Below are positions 1-7,849 of a stretch of DNA of 12,414 nt, one piece after another. A program made the position numbers and the translations under genes. How positions within the stretch are numbered: position 1 is the first letter of the stretch; each line of letters starts with the position of its first letter. This DNA is from Burkholderiales bacterium (GTDB lineage Bacteria > Pseudomonadota > Gammaproteobacteria > Burkholderiales > Burkholderiaceae_C), in the NCBI GenBank assembly GCA_005789685.1, contig SXXD01000291.1, forward strand, positions 1 to 12,414. The letters run 5' to 3'. The notes under the pieces were generated by a model that made no database searches, was not told where the DNA came from, and was given only the letters and a program-made list of their open reading frames with translations.

Positions 1-1
1 G

Positions 2-544
2 AACTTGGTGCAAAAAACCCGCGATGCTTGGGGCCCCATTGATATTTTGGTTTGCAATGCTGCCAGCAACCCTTACTACGGCCCCACCACGGGCATGAGC
101 GATGAAATCTTCAACAAGGTCATGCACAACAACGTCCTGTCAAGCTCGTGGCTCTGCACCATGGTCTATCCGGACATGAAAGCTCAAAGGGATGGCGCCA
201 TTGTGCTGGTCTCGTCGGTGGGCGGCTTGCATGGTTCAGCGGTCATTGGCGCTTACAACATTTCCAAAGCTGCCGACATGCAATTGGCTCGCAACTTGGC
301 GGTGGAATGGGGACCCGACAACATCCGCGTCAATTGCATCGCACCCGGCCTCATTCGAACAGCCTTTGCCAAGGCCCTGACAGACGACCCTGTCAAAGCG
401 GGCATGGTCGAAAATGAAACACCCTTGCGCCGAATTGGCGAGCCAGATGACATTGGCGGTATTGCAGTTCTGTTGGCCAGCGCCGCCGGCAAGTACATCA
501 CCGGCCAAACCATTGTTGCCGATGGCGGCATGATGATTCGGTAA
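2..544 (+). CDS. SDR family NAD(P)-dependent oxidoreductase (5' end outside window)
   Basis: Short-chain dehydrogenase/reductase that oxidises or reduces an unidentified alcohol or carbonyl substrate with NAD(P)(H). The open frame runs in from the left edge, so the N-terminal Rossmann glycine motif (TGxxxGIG) is missing. About 180 of the usual ~255 residues are visible. Seen here are an NAAS segment (counterpart of NNAG), the catalytic Ser in SSVGG (codon 215-217), and the YNISK motif with catalytic Tyr (254-256) and Lys (266-268). Ser and Tyr are 13 residues apart, as in classical SDRs. The C-terminal half has the family block around PLRRIGEPDDIG and ends in TGQTIVADGG. The NPYYG segment recalls DHRS4-like carbonyl reductases. 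The TTG at 5 is not taken as the start because the frame stays open upstream of it. The gene ends just before a strong terminator. Family call is sure; the substrate is unknown. Confidence 0.93.
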   Translation, partial: NLVQKTRDAWGPIDILVCNAASNPYYGPTTGMSDEIFNKVMHNNVLSSSWLCTMVYPDMKAQRDGAIVLVSSVGGLHGSAVIGAYNISKAADMQLARNLAVEWGPDNIRVNCIAPGLIRTAFAKALTDDPVKAGMVENETPLRRIGEPDDIGGIAVLLASAAGKYITGQTIVADGGMMIR

Positions 545-557
545 CTTGCTTGCTACA

Positions 558-590
558 AAAAAAGCCCAGTGCAATGCGCTGGGCTTTTTT
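558..590. terminator. Bidirectional rho-independent terminator between the SDR gene and sodB
   Basis: A perfect hairpin: AAAAAAGCCCAG is matched by CTGGGCTTTTTT, with inner GC pairs and a short AAT loop. It has a U-run on either strand. It starts 13 bases after the SDR stop and lies 48 bases beyond the sodB stop on the other strand, so it can terminate both converging transcripts. Confidence 0.9.
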
Positions 591-638
591 GTGGGTGCTA
601 AGTGGAATCTGGTTGAACAGACTCCAAAGCAAATTCAA

Positions 639-1220
639 TTAAGCAAAGTTGGCTTCTGCAAAAGACCAATTGACCAATTTATCCAGGAAAGTCTCAACAA
701 ACTTGGGGCGCATGTTGCGGAAGTCGATGTAGTAGGCGTGCTCCCATACGTCTACAGTCAACAGGGCTTTGTCGCCCGTTGTCAAAGGTGTGCCTGCGGC
801 GCCCATGTTGACGATGTCAACGCTGCCGTCAGCTTTCTTGACCAACCAAGTCCAACCTGAACCAAAATTGCCCACAGCGCTTTTCACGAAAGCTTCTTTG
901 AAAGCAGCATACGAGCCAAATTTGGCGTTGATGGCAGCTGCCAGAGCACCTGTGGGCTCGCCACCGCCATGAGGCTTCATGCAATTCCAGAAAAAGGTGT
1001 GGTTCCAGATTTGAGCAGAGTTGTTGTAAATGCCACCGCTGGATTTCTTGATGATTTCTTCCAATGACATTGATTCGAACTCAGTGCCTTTTTGTAAATT
1101 GTTCAAATTCACAACGTAAGCATTGTGGTGCTTGCCGTGGTGAAATTCCAAAGTTTCTTGGCTGTAGTTGGGTGCCAATGCGTCAATGGCATAGGGCAAT
1201 GCTGGCAGGGTGTGTTCCAT
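639..1220 (-). CDS. sodB: Superoxide dismutase [Fe]
   Basis: Cytoplasmic superoxide dismutase that converts superoxide to H2O2 and O2. The 193-aa length and sequence match the Fe/Mn SOD family closely, with an N-terminal helical domain (to about residue 85) and a C-terminal alpha/beta domain. The four metal ligands are visible: His27 in EFHHGKHH, His74 in WNHTFFW, and Asp157 and His161 in DVWEHAYY. Gln70, just before His74 (AQIWNH), is the outer-sphere glutamine placed as in iron-type enzymes, and the FGSGWTWLV block is typical of SodB. This favours Fe over Mn, though some family members accept both metals. There is no signal peptide. The ATG is preceded by GAGGAA at good spacing. The gene lies 127 bases after xseA on the same strand, with a probable promoter of its own in that gap. 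Confidence 0.97.
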   Translation of the reverse strand: MEHTLPALPYAIDALAPNYSQETLEFHHGKHHNAYVVNLNNLQKGTEFESMSLEEIIKKSSGGIYNNSAQIWNHTFFWNCMKPHGGGEPTGALAAAINAKFGSYAAFKEAFVKSAVGNFGSGWTWLVKKADGSVDIVNMGAAGTPLTTGDKALLTVDVWEHAYYIDFRNMRPKFVETFLDKLVNWSFAEANFA

Positions 1221-1258
1221 GAGTTCCTCGTTAAAGTGCAGTAAAAATCTAATCGACT

Positions 1259-1286
1259 ATTGTAGGCGATCGGCTTTGCTTGTCTG
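1259..1286 (-). promoter_or_regulatory. Candidate sigma70 promoter for sodB
   Basis: On the minus strand a CAGACA -35-like hexamer (1281-1286) is followed after 16 bases by TACAAT (1259-1264), a good -10. Transcription would start about 30 bases before the sodB ATG. A TTCACA hexamer at 1285-1290 fits the -35 consensus better but leaves a 20-base spacer. Assigned by eye only. It implies sodB need not depend on xseA transcription. Confidence 0.4.
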
Positions 1287-1347
1287 TGAATTCCATGCAA
1301 TAGGCACAGCATGTCTGGGGTTGACATGGGGCCCTGCAGTCAAAGCG

Positions 1348-2664
1348 CTATTTGACTTGCAGATTCACCTGCCCATCAGCCAAGCTGGCCGTGACGGATT
1401 GGTTTGCTTGAAAGTCACTGGCATGCGTGAGGGCTCGGCCCTTGTCATCGGTCAGCCAAGCATAACCGCGCTCCAAAACCAAATGCGGGTCGAGCAGCCC
1501 CAATCGGGTGCCCATGTTCAAGTTGCGCTGATGGTGCAACTGAAGGTTTTGCTGAAGAAGCCTTGGCAAATGATCTGAATGCCTAGAAAGCATTTGCTTT
1601 TGAGCTTGTACCTGAGATTTAAATCCGTATTGAAGCGACTGGTGCATGCGCATCAATTGCGCAGTTTGGTCCTTCAAACGGCTTGATGGACGGCCTAGCC
1701 GATTGGCAATCCAGTCTAGCCTTTGGCTCAAGCGGTCTAGGCTGGTGTTCAGCGCATCGGTCAGTGCGTTTTGCAGAAGCTGGCAATCGGCCAGAAGCTG
1801 AGCGCCTTCGGTTGCAACCAATTCGGCTGCAGCTGTTGGCGTAGGCGCTCGCAAGTCGGCCACAAAGTCTGTCAAAGTGAAGTCGGTTTCGTGGCCAACG
1901 CCTGAGATGATGGGAATGGGACAAGACGCCACAGCCCTTACCAAGGCTTCGTCATTGAAGGCCCACAAATCTTCCATCGAACCACCACCGCGAACCATCA
2001 AGATGACATCAATCGACAGGGGCATCGCGGGTAAATTAGGCGATGAGTTGGGCAATGCATGGGGCAACTGCCCCTGCCAACTGACCAACTTTTTCAAACT
2101 TTGCAGCAACTCTGAAGGGGCGTTGATACCTTGTACCGAAGCCGGCGCCACGATCACAGGAATATGGGGCACACGTCTTTGCAATGCGCTGACAACGTCA
2201 TGCAAAGCAGCTGCGCCCAGTGAGGTCATGACACCAATGGCGCGTGGTTGAGCAGGAATATCTCGTTTGCGCGAAGCATCAAACAAGCCCTCGGCTTCCA
2301 AGTTGGCTTTGAGTTTTAAAAACTGCGCGAACAAATCACCCTGACCCGCTCTTTGCATGGTTTCCACAACCAACTGCAAATCTCCCCGCGCTTCATACAC
2401 CCCCAGCTTGCCTCTAAGCTCCACCATTTCGCCATCTTTCGGCATGAAACCTAAAGCACTGGCGGCCCTTTTGAACATGGCACAGCGTATTTGCCCGCTC
2501 TCATCCTTGAGATTGAAATAACAATGGCCGCTGGCCGCCCTGGAGAAGCCAGATATCTCCCCCTTGACCGCCACAGGATTGAACCTGGCATTCAAGGTGT
2601 CAGCAATTGCAAGGCAAAGTGCCCCAACCGACCAAACACGTGGCTCAGAATCTATTCGCGGCAT
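1348..2664 (-). CDS. xseA: Exodeoxyribonuclease VII large subunit
   Basis: Large catalytic subunit of exonuclease VII, which with several small XseB subunits degrades single-stranded DNA from both ends to short oligonucleotides, in repair and recombination. The 438-aa protein has an N-terminal OB-fold (about residues 8-105, with the NPVAVKGEISGF and GHCYFNLKD segments) and a catalytic domain with all family signatures: RGGGS (225-229), GHETD (257-261) and RAPTPTAAAEL (272-282). A coiled-coil-like helical region follows (about 285-395), and the C-terminus has the usual LERGYAWL segment. A proline-rich stretch near 200-215 looks like a lineage insertion. The start is the ATG at 2664, with AAGG seven bases upstream. 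xseB is not next to it in this window. sodB follows on the same strand after 127 bases; functional linkage is not implied. Confidence 0.97.
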   Translation of the reverse strand: MPRIDSEPRVWSVGALCLAIADTLNARFNPVAVKGEISGFSRAASGHCYFNLKDESGQIRCAMFKRAASALGFMPKDGEMVELRGKLGVYEARGDLQLVVETMQRAGQGDLFAQFLKLKANLEAEGLFDASRKRDIPAQPRAIGVMTSLGAAALHDVVSALQRRVPHIPVIVAPASVQGINAPSELLQSLKKLVSWQGQLPHALPNSSPNLPAMPLSIDVILMVRGGGSMEDLWAFNDEALVRAVASCPIPIISGVGHETDFTLTDFVADLRAPTPTAAAELVATEGAQLLADCQLLQNALTDALNTSLDRLSQRLDWIANRLGRPSSRLKDQTAQLMRMHQSLQYGFKSQVQAQKQMLSRHSDHLPRLLQQNLQLHHQRNLNMGTRLGLLDPHLVLERGYAWLTDDKGRALTHASDFQANQSVTASLADGQVNLQVK

Positions 2665-2895
2665 GAAAAAACCTTATTTTTCGCGGTTCGCAGGTCCATA
2701 TCAGTTGCAAGAGCTTGCCTTTTCTTGGTCAATCCATCCACAGCTTGCAATCTACTTGCATTGCACCCTGACAGTACAGCCCTAACAGGCATGGTGAGGT
2801 GTAAGCCATTGATTTAATTACAAAATTTATTGTCTAAAAAATGGGCAACGGAATAAAGCCCAGCATTCATGCGGTTCACAAGCCTGCATCTGCCA

Positions 2896-2931
2896 TGTTC
2901 TTCACAAAGTTATCCACAGAAATGAAGAACA
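2896..2931. repeat. 9-bp perfect inverted repeat enclosing a DnaA box
   Basis: TGTTCTTCA (2896-2904) and TGAAGAACA (2923-2931) are exact reverse complements, separated by 18 bases. The arms are two helical turns apart centre to centre, which suits a dimeric DNA-binding protein; a long-loop RNA hairpin is also possible. No U-run follows, so it is not a classical terminator. It lies about 50-85 bases upstream of the exbB start, where it could regulate that operon's promoter. Confidence 0.6.
2910..2918 (+). promoter_or_regulatory. DnaA box (TTATCCACA)
   Basis: An exact match to the high-affinity bacterial DnaA box consensus TTATNCACA, placed inside the spacer of the inverted repeat at 2896-2931. 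No second perfect box was seen nearby and dnaA/dnaN/rpmH are absent, so this is not an origin. It may be a DnaA-dependent regulatory site or a chance match. Confidence 0.5.
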
Positions 2932-2980
2932 ATTTGATCGGCCATAATCAAAACTGAAACCAGAAGTAGAAAGATTGATT

Positions 2981-3598
2981 TTGTACACCATCATACAAGC
3001 AGCAGGCTGGCCGATATGGCCACTCATTGCGTGCTCTATCTTTGCGCTTGCCATCATTTTGGAGCGCCTCTATGCTTTGCAATCCAACAAGGTCTTGCCT
3101 GAGCAGGCTTTGCAACGCGCCATCGACAGTACCCAACAGGGTTTCCCTAGCGACTCAAGCATCCAAGAAATAGCCAAAATGGGCGCTGTTGGGCCAGTGT
3201 TTGCAAGCGGCTTACAAACACTGTCTCTCAACCCCAATGCCAGCAACCAAGATGTTCGCGAAAGTATGGAAATGGAAGGTCGAATGGCGGCGCAAGGTCT
3301 AGAGCGCTACCTGACTGCCTTGGCCACATTGGCTTCTGCATCTCCTTTGCTTGGTTTGTTGGGCACCGTGGTTGGCATGATTGAGCTGTTTGGATTACAA
3401 ACACCCGGACCACAACAACCTACAGAACTGGCGCATGGCATTTCCGTAGCGCTCTACAACACGGCACTCGGCCTGATGGTTGCAATTCCATGCCTCATGG
3501 CTTGGCGTTTTTTCAAGTCCAAAGTAGACCGTTTGGTTTTGCAAATGGAATGGGCTTCTGAACGGTTTGCCAGACATTTGGCAGCCATGCGTGACTAA
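2981..3598 (+). CDS. exbB: MotA/TolQ/ExbB family proton channel subunit (ExbB-like)
   Basis: Inner-membrane component of an energy-transducing proton channel of the ExbB/TolQ type. It pairs with the ExbD-like protein encoded next and couples proton flow to work on the envelope, classically through TonB. The 205-aa protein has three predicted membrane segments: about 11-30 (WPIWPLIACS...), 111-139 (with the conserved SPLLGLLGTVVGM block) and 153-178. A cytoplasmic loop lies between the first and second. I place the start at TTG 2981 because AGAAAG lies seven bases upstream and the protein then begins MYTIIQAAGWPIWPL, which fits my recollection of relatives. TTG 2975 in the same frame is the alternative and adds two residues. 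No tonB or tolA lies nearby. The next genes make lipid A and KDO, so its partner process is uncertain. Confidence 0.88.
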   Translation: MYTIIQAAGWPIWPLIACSIFALAIILERLYALQSNKVLPEQALQRAIDSTQQGFPSDSSIQEIAKMGAVGPVFASGLQTLSLNPNASNQDVRESMEMEGRMAAQGLERYLTALATLASASPLLGLLGTVVGMIELFGLQTPGPQQPTELAHGISVALYNTALGLMVAIPCLMAWRFFKSKVDRLVLQMEWASERFARHLAAMRD

Positions 3599-3622
3599 AA
3601 ACAATCTTCGAATGAGTTCATT

Positions 3623-4045
3623 TTGAAATTTAAAAAGAACACGGCCATTGAACCCGACATCAATTTGATCCCCTTCATTGATGTGCTGTTGGTTGTTCTC
3701 ATTTTTTTAATGCTCACCACCACTTGGTCGAGGTTCAATGAGATGAATGTCAGCTTGCCTTCTGCCAATGCGCAAGGCTCAACGGACGCCACGCCGTCTT
3801 GGGTGGTGGTTGTCAATTCGCAAGGCACTTATGCCGTCAACGGCGTCAAAATTGAAGGGCGTACTTTGCAAGACATCAGCACTGCCTTGACTGGACTGCG
3901 CAAAACTGACGCGGCACTGATTATCAAAGCCGATGCATCAGCCAGCCACCAATCGGTGGTCAATGTGTTGGAGGCTGCCCGAATGAATGGTGTTGTCAAA
4001 ATAGCATTTGCAACTCAAAATTCCTCGCAAGCCAACAAGCCTTGA
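3623..4045 (+). CDS. exbD: Biopolymer transporter ExbD/TolR family protein
   Basis: ExbD/TolR-type partner of the preceding ExbB-like channel: a short cytoplasmic N-terminus, one membrane helix and a periplasmic domain. The 140-aa protein shows the family signature INLIPFIDVLLVVLIFLML. Asp20 is the membrane aspartate that carries protons in ExbD (Asp25 in E. coli). The periplasmic domain spans about residues 38-135. The start is TTG 3623. No in-frame ATG or GTG lies between it and the exbB stop, and the ATG at 3612 is in another frame and closes after four codons. A GAG-containing segment six bases upstream is a weak ribosome site. It is 24 bases after exbB and 10 bases before lpxK, so all three are probably one transcript. 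Whether it serves TonB-type import, Tol-Pal-like function or something else cannot be read from sequence. Confidence 0.9.
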   Translation: MKFKKNTAIEPDINLIPFIDVLLVVLIFLMLTTTWSRFNEMNVSLPSANAQGSTDATPSWVVVVNSQGTYAVNGVKIEGRTLQDISTALTGLRKTDAALIIKADASASHQSVVNVLEAARMNGVVKIAFATQNSSQANKP

Positions 4046-4055
4046 ACAACCCATC

Positions 4056-5042
4056 ATGATCCAGTGGTTGGAACAACTTCCTAAGTATTGGCGCAACCGA
4101 AATGCCATCACCTACTTGCTTTGGCCCTTTGAAGTCGTCTACAAAATTGCATGGTACCTAAGGCAAGCGACTATCCGCTTGGGGTTTATTCAGCAACATC
4201 GCGTCAATGCCACGGTCATTGTGGTGGGCAATGTCGTGGTGGGTGGCGGCGGTAAAACACCGCTCACCATGGCACTTGTTCAGCATCTTGTGAACCAGGG
4301 CTTCCGGGTCGGCGTGGTATCTCGCGGATACGGCAGAGCACAAACGTCCCTGCAAATTGTGAATGCCCAGAGTTTGGCCAGTGAGGTAGGCGATGAACCC
4401 CTCATGATTTTCCAAAAATGCAATGTGCCTGTCGTGGTCAGCGCGCATCGCGTTTCGGCTGCAAGGCAACTGCTCAATCAGTTCCCCGCCGTCAATGTTC
4501 TGGTGTGTGACGACGGACTCCAGCACATTGCACTTCAGCGTGACATCGAAATTTGCGTCATGGATGCAACAGGTTTAGGCAATCGTCATTTGCTGCCAGC
4601 CGGGCCTTTGCGAGAACCCTGGCCCCGGCAAGTCGATTTGCTTGTACACACACATCAGAGAACCTTGCCTGAAGGTTTTGAATCTCTCCGTGAACTCAGC
4701 TCATTTGCTTTGACTTCTGATGGCCAACAAGTACCCCTGGCAGAATTGAAACTAAATCCTGTCGAAGTTGTATCGGGCATTGCCAAACCAGAAGCCTTTT
4801 TGGCCATGTTGGCGCAAGGGCAATTTCAAATTCGCCATTCAACGGCCCTGCCCGATCACGATAATTTTCAGACATGGCAACCGTCTCATCCTCAATTGCC
4901 GCTTCTTTGCACTGAAAAAGATGCCGTTAAATTGTGGGCCAGGTTTCCGCAAGCGCTTGCAATGCCTTTGGTGTTTGAACCAGAGCCATCATTTTGGAAA
5001 GCATTCGATCAACTCTTTCAAAGCCGTCACAGGTATCATTGA
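4056..5042 (+). CDS. lpxK: Tetraacyldisaccharide 4'-kinase (lipid A biosynthesis)
   Basis: LpxK transfers the ATP gamma-phosphate to the 4' position of the tetraacyl disaccharide 1-phosphate, giving lipid IVA, at the inner face of the inner membrane. The 328-aa length fits the family. Visible features are a hydrophobic N-terminal membrane-anchoring segment (about 17-35), a P-loop GNVVVGGGGKTP (58-69), SRGYGR (89-94), DDGLQH (152-157) and the signature GNRHLLPAGPLREP (175-188). The P-loop has Gly where many relatives have Thr (GGTGKTP), a change that keeps the required GK(T). The start is ATG 4056. An in-frame TTG at 4008 would overlap exbD and add 16 residues unlike the family start. It follows exbD by 10 bases and precedes the Trm112-like gene by 3, so it belongs to the envelope operon. 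Confidence 0.96.
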   Translation: MIQWLEQLPKYWRNRNAITYLLWPFEVVYKIAWYLRQATIRLGFIQQHRVNATVIVVGNVVVGGGGKTPLTMALVQHLVNQGFRVGVVSRGYGRAQTSLQIVNAQSLASEVGDEPLMIFQKCNVPVVVSAHRVSAARQLLNQFPAVNVLVCDDGLQHIALQRDIEICVMDATGLGNRHLLPAGPLREPWPRQVDLLVHTHQRTLPEGFESLRELSSFALTSDGQQVPLAELKLNPVEVVSGIAKPEAFLAMLAQGQFQIRHSTALPDHDNFQTWQPSHPQLPLLCTEKDAVKLWARFPQALAMPLVFEPEPSFWKAFDQLFQSRHRYH

Positions 5043-5045
5043 GCC

Positions 5046-5252
5046 ATGGACACGAAATTACTCGAACTGTTGGTTTGCCCTGTTACCAAAGGGCCCCTAG
5101 ATTTGCAGCGCGAACTGCAAGAACTTTGGTCGCGCAGTGCTCGGCTTGCTTACCCCATTCGCAATGGCATTCCCATCTTGCTAGAAAATGAAGCCCGCAC
5201 ACTGAGCGACGAAGAGTTAGAACAAATCAAACCGCGCACGCCCTTGGTCTAA
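5046..5252 (+). CDS. Trm112-like small protein (YcaR/UPF0434 family)
   Basis: A 68-aa protein of the Trm112/YcaR family. In eukaryotes and archaea Trm112 is a zinc-containing activator of methyltransferases; the bacterial role is not settled. The family pattern is clear: [14 protein letters not shown] at the N-terminus, then [18 protein letters not shown] (about 37-54). Only one cysteine remains (Cys11). The second cysteine of the CPxC pair is Thr, and the later pair is also missing, so it should not bind zinc in the classical way. As far as I know this loss is common in betaproteobacterial members. The ATG at 5046 lies three bases after the lpxK stop and kdsB begins 18 bases after it. The lpxK-ycaR-kdsB order is widely conserved in Gram-negative bacteria, which supports the call. 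Confidence 0.92.
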   Translation: MDTKLLELLVCPVTKGPLDLQRELQELWSRSARLAYPIRNGIPILLENEARTLSDEELEQIKPRTPLV

Positions 5253-5270
5253 TCGTTCTTGAAGTGACAC

Positions 5271-6032
5271 ATGTCGCAAGCCTTCACAGTCATTGTCCCT
5301 GCTCGCTTGGCATCCACCCGACTGCCGCGCAAACCATTGGCAGACATCCATGGCATGCCCATGGTGGTTCGCGTTGCCCAAAGGGCTGCACTTTCCAATG
5401 CTTTCCAAGTGGTGGTCGCTGCCGACAGCATTGAAATCGTTCAGGCCTGCCAAGCCCATGGCGTGCGCGCCATGCTCACCCAAATGGACCATCCTAGCGG
5501 CAGTGATCGGCTTGCTGAAGCCAGCACGCTGTTGGGTTTGAAGCCACATGATGTGGTGGTCAATGTTCAAGGCGATGAGCCCCTGATCAATCCGGAACTC
5601 ATCAATCAGGTGGCCGAATTTCTTGTTCAGCGCCCCACTGCCAGCATGAGTACGGCAGCCCACGAAATTCACGAGCTTGCAGAGTTCACCAACCCCAATG
5701 TGGTCAAAGTGATCATCGACCAAGCTCAGTTGGCGCTTTATTTCAGCCGTGCACCCGTGCCTTGGTGGCGAGATGGTTTTTCGAATGGCATTCAATGCTT
5801 GCCAAAACCGGCCCCTCTGCGGCATATTGGTATTTACGCTTACCGCGCAGGTTTTTTGCAAAGCTTTCCAACTTTGCAGCCTGCGCCCATCGAAACGGCT
5901 GAAGCCTTAGAGCAATTGCGGGCCTTGTGGCACGGGCACAAAATAGCTGTTCACATCACCCCTGATGTGCCGGGTCCAGGAGTCGACACCCCAGAAGATT
6001 TAGAAAGAGTCAGGGCTCTGTACAAACCCTGA
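5271..6032 (+). CDS. kdsB: 3-deoxy-manno-octulosonate cytidylyltransferase (CMP-KDO synthetase)
   Basis: KdsB activates KDO with CTP to CMP-KDO in the cytoplasm, the sugar donor for the inner core of lipopolysaccharide. The 253-aa length is normal. The nucleotide-binding N-terminus reads [15 protein letters not shown] (9-23). HPSGSDR (74-80) and NVQGDEPLI (98-106) are the substrate and metal-binding blocks, and HIGIYAYR with EALEQLRAL further on is typical of the family. The start is the ATG at 5271, with a weak purine-rich site (GAAGTGA) before it. It sits 18 bases after the Trm112-like gene and is probably the last gene of the exbB-exbD-lpxK cluster, supplying the step downstream of lipid IVA made by LpxK. 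adk follows after 105 bases. Confidence 0.97.
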   Translation: MSQAFTVIVPARLASTRLPRKPLADIHGMPMVVRVAQRAALSNAFQVVVAADSIEIVQACQAHGVRAMLTQMDHPSGSDRLAEASTLLGLKPHDVVVNVQGDEPLINPELINQVAEFLVQRPTASMSTAAHEIHELAEFTNPNVVKVIIDQAQLALYFSRAPVPWWRDGFSNGIQCLPKPAPLRHIGIYAYRAGFLQSFPTLQPAPIETAEALEQLRALWHGHKIAVHITPDVPGPGVDTPEDLERVRALYKP

Positions 6033-6042
6033 TAACAACGCC

Positions 6043-6075
6043 TTGCCGTCGTCAGGCAAACACATGCTTGGCATG
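6043..6075 (+). repeat. Two small inverted repeats in the kdsB-adk gap
   Basis: TTGCC/GGCAA (6043-6047 and 6055-6059) and CATGC/GCATG (6063-6067 and 6071-6075) are adjacent short perfect inverted repeats between kdsB and adk. No T-run follows either, so they are at best weak attenuators or chance structures. I could not pick a convincing adk promoter here. Confidence 0.25.
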
Positions 6076-6122
6076 ATATTCTCCAAAGACAGCCATCCTT
6101 GCCATGGCGAAAGATTCAATAA

Positions 6123-6800
<678 letters not shown>

Positions 6801-6823
6801 GGCACTCAGCGCTATATAGGCCC

Positions 6824-6838
6824 AAGCCACTTAGGCTT
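6824..6838. terminator. Weak hairpin between the convergent adk and asparaginase genes
   Basis: AAGCC and GGCTT form a 5-bp perfect stem with loop ACTTA in the 46-base convergent gap. ACTGA-T-TCAGT at 6841-6851 is a second small palindrome that overlaps the asparaginase stop. Neither has a good U-run. This is only a plausible terminator by position. Confidence 0.3.
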
Positions 6839-6846
6839 TAACTGAT

Positions 6847-7827
6847 TCAGTGGCTTTGCTGTTGTGACATGATGTCCAGCAGCAAGGCCACTCTGGTTTT
6901 AACGGGGCTTAATGCACCCGAAGCATCAAACACATGGTTGACAGTAGGCACCACAGCGCCCTGATTGCAACGGCTGCTTAATCGAATTTGTACTTGTTCA
7001 ATTTGAGCCCTCAGTAAACTTTCCTTCATTTTGGAACTGACTGAGCCGTTGCCCGTTCCTGCAAACACCACACCTTGAACGCCTGCGTTGACCAAAGCAT
7101 CCACATGCTTCTGGCTAGCACTGACATGGTTCATGACAATCTCTACCCATGGCCATTGCGCTGGCAAAGGCAATTGAGAGACATGCAGCCTTAAGCTTGG
7201 CAAGGGCTTGTTGAAGTTTTCAAACCACAGAACCTTGTCATTTTGAACACTGCCTGCAGCACCCGTTTCACCTGAATCAAAAGCATTCAACCTGGTAGGG
7301 TGCACTTTTTGAACAAACTGACTGTGGTGAATTTCGCCTGCAGCCACCAGCCAAACCCCTGCCCCCGTGGTGGAAGCCGCAACCACCAGGGCATCTCTTA
7401 AATTTTGCGGGCCGTCTGCATCTTTGAAATTGGCCGGCCGCATGGCACACGTGAAGACAATCGGTTTTGAATGATTAAGAACCTGAGATAAAAAATAGGC
7501 CGTCTCCTCTAAGGTGTCCGTGCCATGCGTGATCACAAGCGCAGTCACATCGTCTTGTGCTAACCAATGATCACAACGCTGTGCCAAGCGGGTCCATGTT
7601 TCAAAGTCCATGTCCTTGCTGTCCAATTGCGCCACTTGTTCAGCCTCAAATTGGCAAGCCGCCAAAATTTCTGGCCAAGGCAATGGGGTGCTGCTTGCAG
7701 ACTTCAACAGCTCACCAATGCCGCGCTGAGCAGGTTTGTATGACAAGCCTTCATCGGCAGATTCAGATTCGCCCGCAATGGTGCCACCTGTGCCTAAAAC
7801 AACAATTTTTTGATTTTTTGCTTGCAT
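6847..7827 (-). CDS. L-asparaginase (type I/II family, apparently cytoplasmic)
   Basis: Hydrolyses L-asparagine to aspartate and ammonia. The 326-aa protein is close to the family length and shows both threonine active-site motifs: GTGGTIAG (12-19, nucleophile Thr16) and THGTDTLEE (100-108, Thr103-Asp104). Tyr30 and Lys174 (FVQKVHP) align by spacing with Tyr25 and Lys162 of E. coli asparaginase II, so the catalytic set is complete. AMRPANFKDADGPQNL is the conserved block after the second motif. No signal peptide is visible; the protein starts MQAKNQKIVVLGTGG, so a cytoplasmic location is likely despite the resemblance to periplasmic enzymes. The ATG at 7827 has no good ribosome site before it. 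The gene diverges from lexA across 81 bases that hold two LexA operators, one ending 12 bases from this start, so the SOS repressor could affect it. Glutaminase side activity cannot be judged. Confidence 0.93.
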   Translation of the reverse strand: MQAKNQKIVVLGTGGTIAGESESADEGLSYKPAQRGIGELLKSASSTPLPWPEILAACQFEAEQVAQLDSKDMDFETWTRLAQRCDHWLAQDDVTALVITHGTDTLEETAYFLSQVLNHSKPIVFTCAMRPANFKDADGPQNLRDALVVAASTTGAGVWLVAAGEIHHSQFVQKVHPTRLNAFDSGETGAAGSVQNDKVLWFENFNKPLPSLRLHVSQLPLPAQWPWVEIVMNHVSASQKHVDALVNAGVQGVVFAGTGNGSVSSKMKESLLRAQIEQVQIRLSSRCNQGAVVPTVNHVFDASGALSPVKTRVALLLDIMSQQQSH

Positions 7828-7849
7828 TTATAAAAAGACTGGTTAAAAA
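7822..7849 (+). promoter_or_regulatory. Candidate lexA promoter
   Basis: TTGCAT (7822-7827) and TAAAAA (7844-7849), 16 bases apart, form a possible sigma70 promoter for lexA. Its -10 lies inside the first LexA operator, as expected for repression. The -35 overlaps the asparaginase start codon. Assigned by eye. Confidence 0.35.

Larger units (their letters stand above)
2665..2980. other. Divergent intergenic region between xseA and exbB
   Basis: A 316-base stretch between the divergent starts of xseA and exbB. I see no credible gene: the open frames entering from the xseA side are antisense shadows without family features. It must hold the promoters for xseA (minus) and the exbB-lpxK-kdsB operon (plus), but I could not find a convincing -35/-10 pair for either; CATAAT at 2943-2948 is a possible -10 for exbB with no good -35. 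Positions 2810-2840 are strongly A+T rich. The notable structure is the DnaA box inside an inverted repeat at 2896-2931, listed separately. Confidence 0.6.

Noticed and set aside
546..860. Plus-strand open frame starting beside the terminator and running over sodB
   Set aside because: It begins inside the terminator hairpin region and is antisense to sodB, which is certain; the translation has no family features.
2491..2817. Plus-strand open frame of about 108 aa spanning the xseA start and the gap
   Set aside because: Most of it is antisense to xseA, there is no ribosome site, and the translation has no recognisable domain.
2881..2940. Chromosomal origin of replication, suggested by the DnaA box and nearby A+T-rich stretch
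   Set aside because: Only one perfect DnaA box is seen, and dnaA, dnaN, rpmH or gidA are absent; an origin needs a box cluster.
4008..4055. TTG 4008 as start of lpxK
   Set aside because: It lies within exbD and would add 16 residues unlike LpxK; ATG 4056 gives the normal length and follows exbD by 10 bases.
5217..5861. Long minus-strand open frame (214 aa) opposite kdsB
   Set aside because: It is antisense to kdsB, whose motifs are unmistakable; the long frame is a codon-bias shadow.
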